From NCBI RefSeq assembly GCF_008831265.1, contig NZ_VTTH01000003.1, positions 124,001-188,000 on the forward strand: a stretch of DNA of 64,000 nt, in the 5' to 3' direction. The notes below the pieces were generated by a model that was not told the DNA's origin, ran no database searches, and worked only from the letters and a program-made list of their open reading frames with translations. The stretch comes from Lacisediminimonas profundi (lineage in GTDB: Bacteria; Pseudomonadota; Gammaproteobacteria; Burkholderiales; Burkholderiaceae_D). This document shows positions 1-9,157 of the stretch, piece after piece (position 1 is the stretch's first letter; each line of letters begins with the position of its first letter). Both the position numbers and the translations under genes were made by a program.

Positions 1-456
1 ATCCCCTTCGGCCAGGCTGTTGCGGTGGAAGTAGATGCGCCGGTTGTCGGATGCATCAATCCATCCGAAATCTTTTTCCGGATGCAGCTCGGAGACGACG
101 CCGTGCAGCGGGGTGTCGTGCAGCTTGACCTCGCCTTGCAGATGGCGCGCGTGGTCCTCCAGCATGCGCCGCATGGAGTCGAAGGTGTCGCGGATTGCGA
201 CATATACATCGGTATAGCCATGATGCTCGTCCGGCTCGCGCCCGGCGACCAGCTCTCGTCCCGGCACCCTGACGTCGATGCGAACGTGGAAATGATTGCC
301 GGACTGGTGATGCCGGTGCAGCGACTCGACCGCGACCCTGCAGCTCATGATCTGGTGATGAAAATTGGCGAGCTTGTCTGCCCGTTCCTGGACCTTGGCC
401 TCGACGGCGTCCGACCGTTCCATGCCCCGGAAGGTAATTTGTACTGGTGCGTCCAT
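1..456 (-). CDS. HPF/RaiA-type ribosome-associated protein fused to a cold-shock domain (3' end off window)
   Basis: The reading frame starts at an ATG at 456 behind a GAGGAAA Shine-Dalgarno and stays open to the left edge (152 codons seen), so the C-terminus is missing. Residues 1 to about 110 look like the HPF/RaiA (sigma-54 modulation, S30AE) fold, which in characterised members binds the 30S subunit and promotes ribosome hibernation. From about residue 118 there is a cold-shock domain, with an RNP1-like DFGWID and an RNP2-like IYFHRNSL, which normally bind single-stranded nucleic acid. The fusion suggests a stress-induced ribosome or RNA-binding factor in the cytoplasm. Family membership was judged by eye. 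The cold-shock assignment is firm; the HPF assignment is good but rests on a divergent sequence. Confidence 0.8.
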   Translation of the reverse strand, partial: MDAPVQITFRGMERSDAVEAKVQERADKLANFHHQIMSCRVAVESLHRHHQSGNHFHVRIDVRVPGRELVAGREPDEHHGYTDVYVAIRDTFDSMRRMLEDHARHLQGEVKLHDTPLHGVVSELHPEKDFGWIDASDNRRIYFHRNSLAEGD

Positions 457-887
457 GATGTATTTCCTCGTTTGTTGACACGGTGCGCTGCGACTGCCAG
501 CGACAACAGCGTGCTCGTGGAAGGAAAGTATCTGGCAGCGATTTCGCCGGTGCGAGACACAGATCAAATGGATCGTAAAAAACCTGGAATTGGGGCGATT
601 TCATGCGCGCCTTGCATGCAGGAATCGACCGTGAAAATCGGGCGCCGGAAGTGGCACTTGTTGATCATGATCAGAGAATTCTGCGGCGATGGAGCTAGTC
701 TGATTACAAGGCGGCCCGGGGATGGCGCAGCGCGACACCAAGTGTCAGGCACCTTGAGTGAATTACTCAATGGTCAAGCAGCGGACTTCCCAGTACGGGC
801 CGCCCCTTTCCGCCCCTTTCACTTCCACAGCGGCAGCTCCTCGCCAGATCGTCTTGATCGTTCTGATGATGTCCGGCATCAAGCCTG
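457..887. other. 431-bp intergenic region with divergent promoters expected
   Basis: No convincing gene is seen. The region separates the leftward HPF/cold-shock gene from the rightward dehydrogenase, so it should hold both promoters. It contains an FNR-like site (661-674) and ends in a perfect hairpin (873-894), both listed separately. The open frames here have no ribosome binding site and unusual composition. Confidence 0.6.
661..674. promoter_or_regulatory. Possible FNR/Anr-type site
   Basis: TTGATCATGATCAG differs from the FNR consensus TTGAT-N4-ATCAA only at the last base. It lies about 205 bp upstream of the HPF/cold-shock start codon and about 215 bp before the dehydrogenase, which is far for direct activation. 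No FNR gene is in the window, so this is a sequence match only. Confidence 0.3.
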
Positions 888-894
888 ATGCCGG
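873..894 (+). other. Perfect 9-bp hairpin overlapping a candidate start codon
   Basis: CCGGCATCA, loop AGCC, TGATGCCGG. The right arm contains the ATG at 888, the first possible start of the dehydrogenase gene. There is no T-run, so it is not a typical terminator. It could fold in the leader RNA or serve as a protein-binding palindrome. Confidence 0.5.
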
Positions 895-1808
895 CGAGGC
901 TACGCATTGCATGGGCAGACCGGCACCACATGGTTGAAAAGAAGAAGCGTCAGGTAGCCGTTGTCGGACTGGGACCACTGGGCAGGGCATGCGCGAATGC
1001 GCTGGCTGCGCTGGCTACGCGCGACGACGAGCTGGTCCTGGCCGGCATGGTCCGTCGTGCCGAATCGCTGGGCCGACCCTTCGATGTTCCGAGAGACTAC
1101 CCGGTGGTGGGCCATGTGCGCGACTTGCCTGCGGTCGATGTGGTGCTGCTGTGCGTCCCGCCCGAAGATGCGCCGGGCGTAGCCCGCGAGCTGTTGCAGG
1201 GACGCATTCCGGTGGTGGAGTGCGCAGGCCTGGAAGGTGGTGCGCTTGACCAGTACTATGCGGACCTGAACGACTTCGCGCTGGCGCACCGGGCCATAGC
1301 GATTGTCGGCGCTGGCTGGGATCCGGGTTTGTTGCCCATGTTCACCCGCGCATTCCGCATGCTGATCCCGCATGGCCATGACACCTTGCACCGGCATCCC
1401 GGGGTTGCGCTGCACCACAGCGCCGCCGTCGCGCACATCGACGGCATCGAGGGCGCGCTGACCGGCGAATACCACGGCCCGGGCGATGCCATGCAGCGCT
1501 ACGTCTATGTGCAGATCAAGCCAGGCGCCGACTTCGACGAGGTGCGCAGCATGATCGAGGCGGACCCGTTATTCGCGGGCGAGAGCACGCAAGTGTTCCG
1601 CGTGGAAAACCTGGCAGAAATCGAGAACGAGGAAGGGCACGGCGTGGTGCTGGAACGGCTCTCGGCCGAGAGTGCCGGCATCCATTCCAGCCTGCAACTG
1701 GAAGCGCGATACCAGCTGGCCCCGTTCGCTGCGCAGGTGATGCTGGATGGCGCGCGCAGGATCTTCCTGATGAAGCCTGGCGCGCATCGTTATACGCTCA
1801 GTGGCTAG
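888..1808 (+). CDS. Diaminopimelate dehydrogenase-like oxidoreductase
   Basis: The 306-residue product has an N-terminal Rossmann motif (VVGLGPLGRACANAL) and resembles meso-diaminopimelate D-dehydrogenase, which interconverts L-tetrahydrodipicolinate and meso-DAP using NADP. The best landmark is GAGWDPGLLPMFTRAF, matching the STGWDPGM region of the Corynebacterium enzyme; the C-terminal half (HGVVLERLSAESAGIHSSLQ onward) also lines up with it. The start is uncertain: ATG 888 lies inside a hairpin and ATG 930 begins at MVEKKKRQ just before the Rossmann strand; neither has a clear Shine-Dalgarno. The gene is not next to other lysine genes, so substrate is inferred from the family. Its last 11 bases overlap the convergent DUF3095 gene. 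Confidence 0.7.
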   Translation: MPARLRIAWADRHHMVEKKKRQVAVVGLGPLGRACANALAALATRDDELVLAGMVRRAESLGRPFDVPRDYPVVGHVRDLPAVDVVLLCVPPEDAPGVARELLQGRIPVVECAGLEGGALDQYYADLNDFALAHRAIAIVGAGWDPGLLPMFTRAFRMLIPHGHDTLHRHPGVALHHSAAVAHIDGIEGALTGEYHGPGDAMQRYVYVQIKPGADFDEVRSMIEADPLFAGESTQVFRVENLAEIENEEGHGVVLERLSAESAGIHSSLQLEARYQLAPFAAQVMLDGARRIFLMKPGAHRYTLSG

Positions 1809-3024
1809 CTAAAACCGCCTCGGGAGAAATTACGTCATCGGGGCGCTTCAACGATCGTTTGAGCTGTTGAGCCGCCATCGCGTAGCCGCCATTTCCACCA
1901 TCAACAAAATGGACGTGGTGCTGCATGCTCCGCACAAAGCAGGTCATCAATGCGTGGTCGCTGTAGTGTATGCCGTAATCAACATGGCCCGCGTCGTGCA
2001 GTGACTGGAGCATGGCCTCGATCCGCATGGCCTGGTCGTCACTGACGTCGATGACCGCCCTGAACACATCGTCGAGCTTCATGTGATCCGTGTTCTCGGC
2101 CAGCGAGGCAATGTATTTGCCGGCCGCACTGTCCGGCTTGTGCGCTTGCTTCCTGACGATGCCCGAAAAAAGTCCGGTCAGCAACCAGATGCCCGCGTAC
2201 TTGAGCGCGCGCACCAGCGTTTCCGAATGCTTGTAGTTGATTTCAGTCTTGAGGTGGGCGGGCGGCCAGGTCAGGGGCAGGTTGCTGGTCTTCACCGGGT
2301 TGATGAAGGGCGACATTTCTTCCAGTGATGCCAGCAGGGTCCGCAGTTCCGCGAGTCCGGGATCCCTTGCCTTGACCAGCAGGGTCATGATGCGTCCATT
2401 AGCTGAAGGCACATCGTTCCAGCGGCATTCCAGGCCATCGACCGAGGCCTGTGGATCGAGCGTCGGCGCGACCTGGTACTTGTCCGGAAAAGTCTTGATC
2501 AGATCCTCGGCCAGGGACAGGCCGCCGCCGGCGAACAGCGCCAGCTCGAAACCTGCTGGCATCTTGCGCAAGGCCATCTTGACCTCGGCGCCATGCAGCC
2601 GCACGTCGCGCGCCGAAATGCAGCCCACCCGCAGGCGCAGTCCGCTGGTTGAAAGCGCCCTTGCACGCAGCGCCATCAGGGCGCTGCCCACCGCAGCTTC
2701 GCTGGCAGGAGGGGCCGCCACGATGGTGCCGTCGCCTCCGAATACAAAGGGTATCCGGTCGGACTGGCAGGCATTGGTTGCGGCAACGATGCAGGCGGCG
2801 CCAAGCGCATTGACTTCCTTGTAGCGCCCTTGCTCGATGGCCCGCGTCGAGTCTTCCACGTCCGCCACGAAAATCCGCCAGTCGTCGGGCAATGCAACAA
2901 AGCGCTCGGGCTCGACCCATTCGGCCAAGCTCTTCATGCGCGGAGCGCGGGCGTAGAAATCCGGGGCGGGAATCATGTGTTGGGTCTGGCTCTCTGATGA
3001 TGAGTGTGGCAATGATGCCTTCAA
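1798..3024 (-). CDS. DUF3095 family protein
   Basis: The 408-residue product matches DUF3095 by its N-terminal core: WRIFVADVEDSTRAIEQG, VNALGAACIVAATNAC and PFVFGGDGTIVAAPP. The DVEDST and FGGDGT segments recall metal/nucleotide-binding loops of class III cyclases, and some relatives are labelled adenylate-cyclase-like, but I see no proof of activity. The C-terminal third (HYSDHALMTCFVRS, HVHFVDGGNGGYAMAAQQLK) is conserved in the family as I recall it. The start may be ATG 2976 (MIPAPDFYARAP) rather than 3024. It converges on the dehydrogenase (11-bp overlap) and diverges from katG. Function unknown. Confidence 0.75.
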   Translation of the reverse strand: MKASLPHSSSESQTQHMIPAPDFYARAPRMKSLAEWVEPERFVALPDDWRIFVADVEDSTRAIEQGRYKEVNALGAACIVAATNACQSDRIPFVFGGDGTIVAAPPASEAAVGSALMALRARALSTSGLRLRVGCISARDVRLHGAEVKMALRKMPAGFELALFAGGGLSLAEDLIKTFPDKYQVAPTLDPQASVDGLECRWNDVPSANGRIMTLLVKARDPGLAELRTLLASLEEMSPFINPVKTSNLPLTWPPAHLKTEINYKHSETLVRALKYAGIWLLTGLFSGIVRKQAHKPDSAAGKYIASLAENTDHMKLDDVFRAVIDVSDDQAMRIEAMLQSLHDAGHVDYGIHYSDHALMTCFVRSMQHHVHFVDGGNGGYAMAAQQLKRSLKRPDDVISPEAVLASH

Positions 3025-3097
3025 GCTGGTGGGGCGGCGAGAATTTTCCAGCAGTCACGGTTGTTCGTCACGTTTGTTTTCGCCATGGCCTGCAGTC

Positions 3098-5321
<2,224 letters not shown>

Positions 5322-5342
5322 CGCAGGGCGTGTATCCCTGCG
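5322..5342 (+). terminator. Possible hairpin terminator after katG
   Basis: CGCAGGG and CCCTGCG pair around a 7-base loop directly after the katG stop codon. No T-run follows, so if it ends transcription it is weak or factor-assisted. Confidence 0.35.
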
Positions 5343-5442
5343 TTGCTGAGAGGGGCGGCGCAGGGATGCTTATTCGGTCCCGGGGAATTCGTACACGCAG
5401 AGAATGGGGCCCACTTTCACCGCACTCTGTGCAGCGAATACC

Positions 5443-5478
5443 TTGCGGATGCGGAGAATGATGCTCATAATCTCCGCA
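5443..5478 (+). promoter_or_regulatory. Leaderless fic promoter overlapped by a palindromic operator
   Basis: TTGCGG (5443-5448) and CATAAT (5466-5471) are separated by exactly 17 bp. The next initiation point, about 7 bases on, is the A of the fic ATG at 5478. An 8-bp inverted repeat, TGCGGAGA (5450-5457) and TCTCCGCA (5471-5478), with centres 21 bp apart (two helical turns), lies between the -35 box and the start codon. There is no Shine-Dalgarno before the ATG. The arrangement implies a leaderless mRNA and a repressor site that would block RNA polymerase. The encoded Fic protein ends in a winged-helix-like domain and is the obvious candidate repressor. Confidence 0.6.
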
Positions 5479-6602
5479 TGAATAGCGGCGATTATAAATA
5501 TATCTGGCAGGCCAATGGCTGGCCGGACTGGCGCTTTGATCTGGCGGCACTGGCAGGATCCATGGCCGAGGTCAGTCGTGCCCAGGGACTGTTGATGGGG
5601 CGGCTGGCCGACGTCGGCATGGCGCTTCGCGATCAGGCCAGCCTGGCCGCGCTGACCGACGATGTGGTCAAGACCAGTGAGATCGAGGGCGAACAGCTCA
5701 ACGTCGCATCCGTACGGTCGTCCATTGCCCGCCGTCTGGGAGTGGACATCGGAGCGCTGGCACCGGTGGATCGCCACGTCGAAGGCATGGTTGATATGGT
5801 GCTCGATGCCGCATCCAACAGCCAGGCACCCGTTACCAGGGATCGCTTGTTCGGTTGGCACGCTGCGTTGTTCCCGACGGGCTACTCTGGCCTGGCCAGG
5901 ATCAAGGTCGGTGCCTGGCGCGACGATGCCAGTGGTCCCATGCAAGTGGTGTCTGGCCCCATCGGCCGCCAGCGTGTGCATTTCGAGGCGCCGCCAGCAC
6001 ACCGGCTGGAGGCTGAGACAAGCCGATTCCTGGACTGGGTTAACGGTCCACCCACTGAGCCCCTGCTGATCAGGGCGGGACTTGGCCATCTGTGGTTCGT
6101 CACATTGCACCCATTCGACGACGGCAACGGGCGTATTGCCCGTGCCATCGGCGATCTGCTGCTGGCGCGCGCAGACGGCAGCCCGCAGCGCTTTTACAGC
6201 CTGTCGGCGCAGATCCACCGCGAGCGCAAGGCCTACTACGACATCCTGGAGCGGACACAGAAGCGGTCGATGGATGTCACCGATTGGCTGGCCTGGTTCC
6301 TGGATAGTCTGCACCGTGCCGTCGATCAGGCACAGCACACGCTCGACGCAGTGCTGCTCAAAACCAGGTTCTGGCAGCGTTGGGCGACCATGCCATTGAA
6401 CGAGCGACAGGTGAAGCTGCTCGACAAATTGCTTGATGGCTTTGACGGCAAGCTCACCAGCAGCAAGTGGGCCGCCATCGCCAGATGTTCCCCGGATACG
6501 GCTCTGCGCGACATCAACGATCTGCTGGCGCGCGGCGTGTTGCGGAAAGCGGATGGCGGCGGACGCAGTACCAGCTACGAGTTGAACGATCTGCCGACGT
6601 AG
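5478..6602 (+). CDS. Fic family protein with N-terminal DUF4172-like and C-terminal winged-helix domains
   Basis: The 374-residue product carries the Fic catalytic motif HPFDDGNGRIARAIGD at about residues 211-226, which in active enzymes transfers AMP from ATP to a target hydroxyl. An inhibitory-helix motif of the (S/T)xxxE(G/N) type, TSEIEG, lies near residue 65, placing it in the self-inhibited class with the inhibitor N-terminal. The first 90 residues (YIWQANGWPDWRFD) fit DUF4172. Residues 295-370 look like a winged helix (NERQVKLLDKLL, ARCSPDTALRDINDLLARGV). An in-frame ATG at 5343 exists, but the promoter and the domain start favour ATG 5478, giving a leaderless mRNA. The target is unknown. 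Confidence 0.85.
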   Translation: MNSGDYKYIWQANGWPDWRFDLAALAGSMAEVSRAQGLLMGRLADVGMALRDQASLAALTDDVVKTSEIEGEQLNVASVRSSIARRLGVDIGALAPVDRHVEGMVDMVLDAASNSQAPVTRDRLFGWHAALFPTGYSGLARIKVGAWRDDASGPMQVVSGPIGRQRVHFEAPPAHRLEAETSRFLDWVNGPPTEPLLIRAGLGHLWFVTLHPFDDGNGRIARAIGDLLLARADGSPQRFYSLSAQIHRERKAYYDILERTQKRSMDVTDWLAWFLDSLHRAVDQAQHTLDAVLLKTRFWQRWATMPLNERQVKLLDKLLDGFDGKLTSSKWAAIARCSPDTALRDINDLLARGVLRKADGGGRSTSYELNDLPT

Positions 6603-6912
6603 TAGCGTCTTTCGAAATTGGCTTGGCTCGTGTGCGAAATGGCGCGTTCATGGACTCCTGGCAAGTCATTCGGAAGGGGATCAGGATGGAAGTCGCTCGA
6701 TTCAATTTGCGCGAGCCTGCAATGAAGACAAAAGGCTGGAGGCGTACTCGGTCGGTTGCCATATGCGTAGCCGCGTAACGTCCGTCCAGTGTGTACGCCC
6801 TCATTCGTGGGGGGGGGGCTTGAGTCGGGACGGGTCGACGGCCACGGGCGAGTACGCCACCTTGGGGATCAGCTTGTCGGCCTTGGTCTTGTCCATCCGA
6901 TTCGCCATTACA
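6603..6912. other. 310-bp region between fic and the toxin gene
   Basis: Nothing convincing is encoded on the plus strand. The minus strand holds a 35-codon frame (6801-6908) directly after the toxin, ending just past a run of nine G/C pairs at 6809-6817. Sequence around 6610-6780 looks like decayed DNA without codon bias. Confidence 0.5.
6801..6908 (-). CDS. Possible small ORF downstream of the toxin (35 codons)
   Basis: ATG at 6908 lies 4 bp after the toxin stop codon and reads MANRMDKTKADKLIPKVAYS before a Pro-rich end that runs through a nine-base C tract on the coding strand. It may be the N-terminal remnant of a longer gene broken by a length change in the C tract, or not expressed at all. 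I recognise no family. It is listed because its position is operon-like and its first 25 codons have plausible composition. Confidence 0.3.
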   Translation of the reverse strand: MANRMDKTKADKLIPKVAYSPVAVDPSRLKPPPHE

Positions 6913-7293
6913 TCACTCGGCGGTGGTCGCGAACGCTCGAAGCCACGGTTCGAGGTGAGCAATATCGAAAGTGCCGGATTCGAGCATCTGCATCGTCTCG
7001 GTGTAGATCTGCATCGGCGGACGCTGCAGACGCCAACCGTTGATGCGCAGAAACACATCGGCGGCAGCGAATGCGATGCGCTTGGTGCCATCCACGAACG
7101 GGTGGTTGATGGCCAAGCTCTCTGTTAGCGCAGCCGCTTCAGCCACGATGTCTTTGTAGTAACCGGTTTGGGGCCGAAATAGTGCTGCTTCCAGTGCGCC
7201 AGGATCACGCACTCCCGGGGCGCCGCCGTAACGCTGCATCAGCACGTTGTGCATCCCAAGCACATCGGCCACTGTCAGGTAGTCGCGCGCCAC
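6913..7293 (-). CDS. Death-on-curing (Doc) family toxin
   Basis: The 126-residue product fits Doc-type Fic toxins, which in phage P1 phosphorylate EF-Tu and stop translation. The active-site motif is HPFVDGTKRIA near residue 64, with the catalytic His and the K/R of the Doc subclass. The usual Asn of the GNKR segment is Thr here, which may weaken or alter activity. The N-terminus YLTVADVLGMHNVLMQRYGG and GALEAALFRPQ are typical of the family. The antitoxin lies 3 bp upstream in the same operon. Confidence 0.88.
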   Translation of the reverse strand: MARDYLTVADVLGMHNVLMQRYGGAPGVRDPGALEAALFRPQTGYYKDIVAEAAALTESLAINHPFVDGTKRIAFAAADVFLRINGWRLQRPPMQIYTETMQMLESGTFDIAHLEPWLRAFATTAE

Positions 7294-7296
7294 GAT

Positions 7297-7527
7297 TTAC
7301 TTCGCCAACTCATGGTAGAGCTTGTCGAACTCATCCAGGCTGGATGCAAACGAGGCGACCACATGACGGCGGGGACGCTCCTTCTGCTGACGATCGATGT
7401 AATCGCGCAAGGCTTCATCCAGGACAGCCTGGAACTGGCGACCTTGGGATTCCGCAATCTGGCGCAGCGCGGCCAGCACATCTGGCGCGGCTTGGGAGGA
7501 AAACTTTTCGCGGACGGAGGTGCTCAT
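7297..7527 (-). CDS. Antitoxin of the Doc pair, ribbon-helix-helix-like
   Basis: ATG at 7527 follows GAGG with 7-bp spacing and gives 76 residues (MSTSVREKFSSQAAPDVLAA). The segment ALRQIAESQGRQFQAVLDEA followed by LRDYI resembles a CopG/ribbon-helix-helix DNA-binding unit. The C-terminal tail (HVVASFASSLDEFDKLYHEL) would clamp the toxin, as Phd does. It precedes the toxin by 3 bp, the usual antitoxin-first order, and probably represses the operon. A longer frame starting at 7590 lacks a ribosome binding site. Confidence 0.8.
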   Translation of the reverse strand: MSTSVREKFSSQAAPDVLAALRQIAESQGRQFQAVLDEALRDYIDRQQKERPRRHVVASFASSLDEFDKLYHELAK

Positions 7528-7636
7528 GGCAAACCTCATCATGATAGAACTTGATGTTTCAGCATAGAGCAAGATCGCACGATTCGCCACTCTCGCGAGA
7601 CTGGGGTTGAGTGATACCTGCGGGCATTTTCTTGAG

Positions 7637-7657
7637 TTGGTGGAGGCGGCGGGAATC
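7637..7657. repeat. Duplicate of the ssrA 3' end (att-like direct repeat, copy 1)
   Basis: These 21 bases are identical to 7801-7821, which is the 3' end of the tmRNA gene plus one base beyond its CCA. ssrA 3' ends are classic integration targets, and integrases leave such a duplication. The two copies are 164 bp apart, so this copy is best read as an att remnant. Confidence 0.75.
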
Positions 7658-7664
7658 TCCCGGT

Positions 7665-7686
7665 CTTCGCGCTTGCAAGCGCGAAG
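7665..7686. repeat. Perfect 22-bp palindrome
   Basis: CTTCGCGCTTG followed by its exact reverse complement, with no loop. It lies between the two ssrA 3'-end copies. A second perfect palindrome of 18 bp (7699-7716) follows. They resemble binding sites or folded repeat elements rather than terminators, because no T-run follows. Confidence 0.6.
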
Positions 7687-7698
7687 CCGCTACGGCAG

Positions 7699-7716
7699 CG
7701 ACGAGCATGCTCGTCG
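7699..7716. repeat. Perfect 18-bp palindrome
   Basis: CGACGAGCATGCTCGTCG is its own reverse complement. It is 12 bp from the 22-bp palindrome in the segment between the two att-like repeats. Confidence 0.6.
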
Positions 7717-7770
7717 AAACCCTGCCTTCGCCCCGCGTCCCGCGGGTTCGAGCCAAACTGCAACCACCAA

Positions 7771-7797
7771 TTAAAAAGCCACCTTGCGGTGGCTGTT
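7771..7797 (-). terminator. ssrA terminator
   Basis: Read on the minus strand, GCCACC-GCAA-GGTGGC is followed by TTTTTAATT. It starts a few bases after the tmRNA 3' end at 7802 and is a standard intrinsic terminator. The plus-strand reading has a broken T-run. Confidence 0.85.
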
Positions 7798-7800
7798 TAA

Positions 7801-7821
7801 TTGGTGGAGGCGGCGGGAATC
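7801..7821. repeat. ssrA 3'-end direct repeat, copy 2 (functional)
   Basis: The same 21 bases as at 7637-7657, here forming the acceptor stem 3' strand and part of the T-arm of the intact tmRNA. Confidence 0.75.
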
Positions 7822-8180
7822 GAACCCGCGTCCAAAGGTACTCTACAGACAGTTCTACATACTTAGCCTCGCCATTTGATTTAACCCCGGTCGCCGCGGA
7901 CGGACACGCTGCGGTGAGGCGAGTGACCTATTTTTTAACACTGTCCCAAGCCACCCGGGTCAGTGCGATTCCCTGTGTATGACTCCGCTGCTGTTGCCAG
8001 CCCACCCCAGGGAAGAGGTGGTGCGGAGCTAGGCGGTTTTTAAGCGCCTAGGGGTATCACGCCGCTAGGGCGTGAGTTTCGTCGTTTGCAGTTGTCTGCT
8101 TCTGGATGTATTTACGAGGTAACCAGTCCTCGGTATGCCCTGCGCTGCTTTGCAACCCCTGTCGAAACCAGGTCGCCCCC
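7802..8180 (-). ncRNA. ssrA: Transfer-messenger RNA (tmRNA)
   Basis: A one-piece tmRNA of 379 nt that rescues stalled ribosomes and tags their products for proteolysis. The 5' end GGGGGCG (from 8180) pairs with CGCCTCC just before the 3' ACCA at 7802, with one G-U pair. The T-arm reads GGTTCGATTCC. The tag frame runs GCA AAC GAC GAA ACT CAC GCC CTA GCG GCG TGA, giving ANDETHALAA with the usual ALAA end. A TACAAT -10 box lies at 8193-8198, so the precursor needs only short 5' trimming; no good -35 box is visible. The terminator follows at 7771-7797. Confidence 0.95.
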
Positions 8181-8252
8181 ATAAGCTGCTCGATTGTACC
8201 CCATATGGGATGCAGGCCCGGGGCTTCAAGGCCTCCCATGAAATTTACCGGA

Positions 8253-9044
8253 TCAAGGTGTCACGTTCAGGCTGGTGGGCGCCTTGTACATTTCTTGTGT
8301 CACCAGGTCAATTCCGCATGGCAATGCTTCGATCCAGTCGAGGAAGCGGCCAACCATCTCCTTGCCCTTGTAGGGCGCGCCGTGCTGCGGAACGATCCAT
8401 TCGGGGTCGAGTTTGCGCACCATCGATGCCCAGTATCGGCAAACCTTGTTGGACACCATGTAGCGGGAATGGAAACCACGAATGAAGGGCAGGTGCTGGT
8501 CGAAATCGGCGACCGGTGTGGTGCTCACCTTGCCAGGCATCATGGATGCGCCCATGTCGCCCGAAAACAGGATCCGGCTTACCGGGTCGTAGAACTGCAG
8601 GTTGCCTTCCGAATGCAGGAAGTGCGCTGGCAGGATCTGGAAGGTGGTGTCGCCAAACGGCAGCAGCGTGCCTTCATCGGGGATAGGGATGATCCGGCCC
8701 TCGGTCTTGCCCTGGGGGCAAAAGTGGGGGACGAAGCGAGACCAGATCGCGGAAATCAGCAGGCGGGTTTCAGAGCCCGAGATCCAGCGCGGCAAGGACG
8801 CAATGATGTCGGGGTCGGCATGGGACGCGAAGACGTATTTCAGTTGCTTGGGCGGGAAATACTTGTTCATCGTGATGAACAAGTCGTTGTAGGTCAGGAC
8901 CCCGCCCGGATCGAGGAGGATGCCATTCCCGTCCTGGACGATCAGGAACTGGTTGGACTGGACTGATTCACCCTCGCCTTCGCTGACGAGGTCCGAGAAC
9001 ATCACGCAGATGTGCTTACCGTTGTTGAATAATTCGACTGACAT
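8253..9044 (-). CDS. MBL-fold / ODP-type diiron protein
   Basis: The 263-residue product has the metallo-beta-lactamase fold in the version seen in flavodiiron (FprA/ODP) proteins. The metal ligands are recognisable: ASHADPDI, AHFLHSEGN, LFSGDMGAS and the late PQHGAPYKG. The N-terminal NGKHICVMFSDLV and NQFLIVQDGNGILLDPGG are typical of the oxygen-binding diiron domain. There is no flavodoxin domain, so it cannot be a complete NO or oxygen reductase by itself; relatives act as oxygen sensors or reductases with partners. It stands alone between ssrA and the ubiG-gph operon. Confidence 0.8.
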   Translation of the reverse strand: MSVELFNNGKHICVMFSDLVSEGEGESVQSNQFLIVQDGNGILLDPGGVLTYNDLFITMNKYFPPKQLKYVFASHADPDIIASLPRWISGSETRLLISAIWSRFVPHFCPQGKTEGRIIPIPDEGTLLPFGDTTFQILPAHFLHSEGNLQFYDPVSRILFSGDMGASMMPGKVSTTPVADFDQHLPFIRGFHSRYMVSNKVCRYWASMVRKLDPEWIVPQHGAPYKGKEMVGRFLDWIEALPCGIDLVTQEMYKAPTSLNVTP

Positions 9045-9157
9045 CAGCGCATGCTCCAGAGAAAAATTGATGTTGGATATTTCGAAGAGAAAAAACGTTG
9101 ATTCAGGTCAACTGCACCGCAAAATGGGGCAGATGCGACCAGTCCGGGTGGTGCGAC

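Noticed and set aside
25..888. 287-codon plus-strand frame at the left end
   Set aside because: Antisense to the HPF/cold-shock gene and without a ribosome binding site; the minus-strand protein has clear domains.
7735..7770. tRNA-like T-arm (GGTTCGAGCC followed later by CCACCA)
   Set aside because: No complete cloverleaf can be folded; it is probably part of the att-like remnant.
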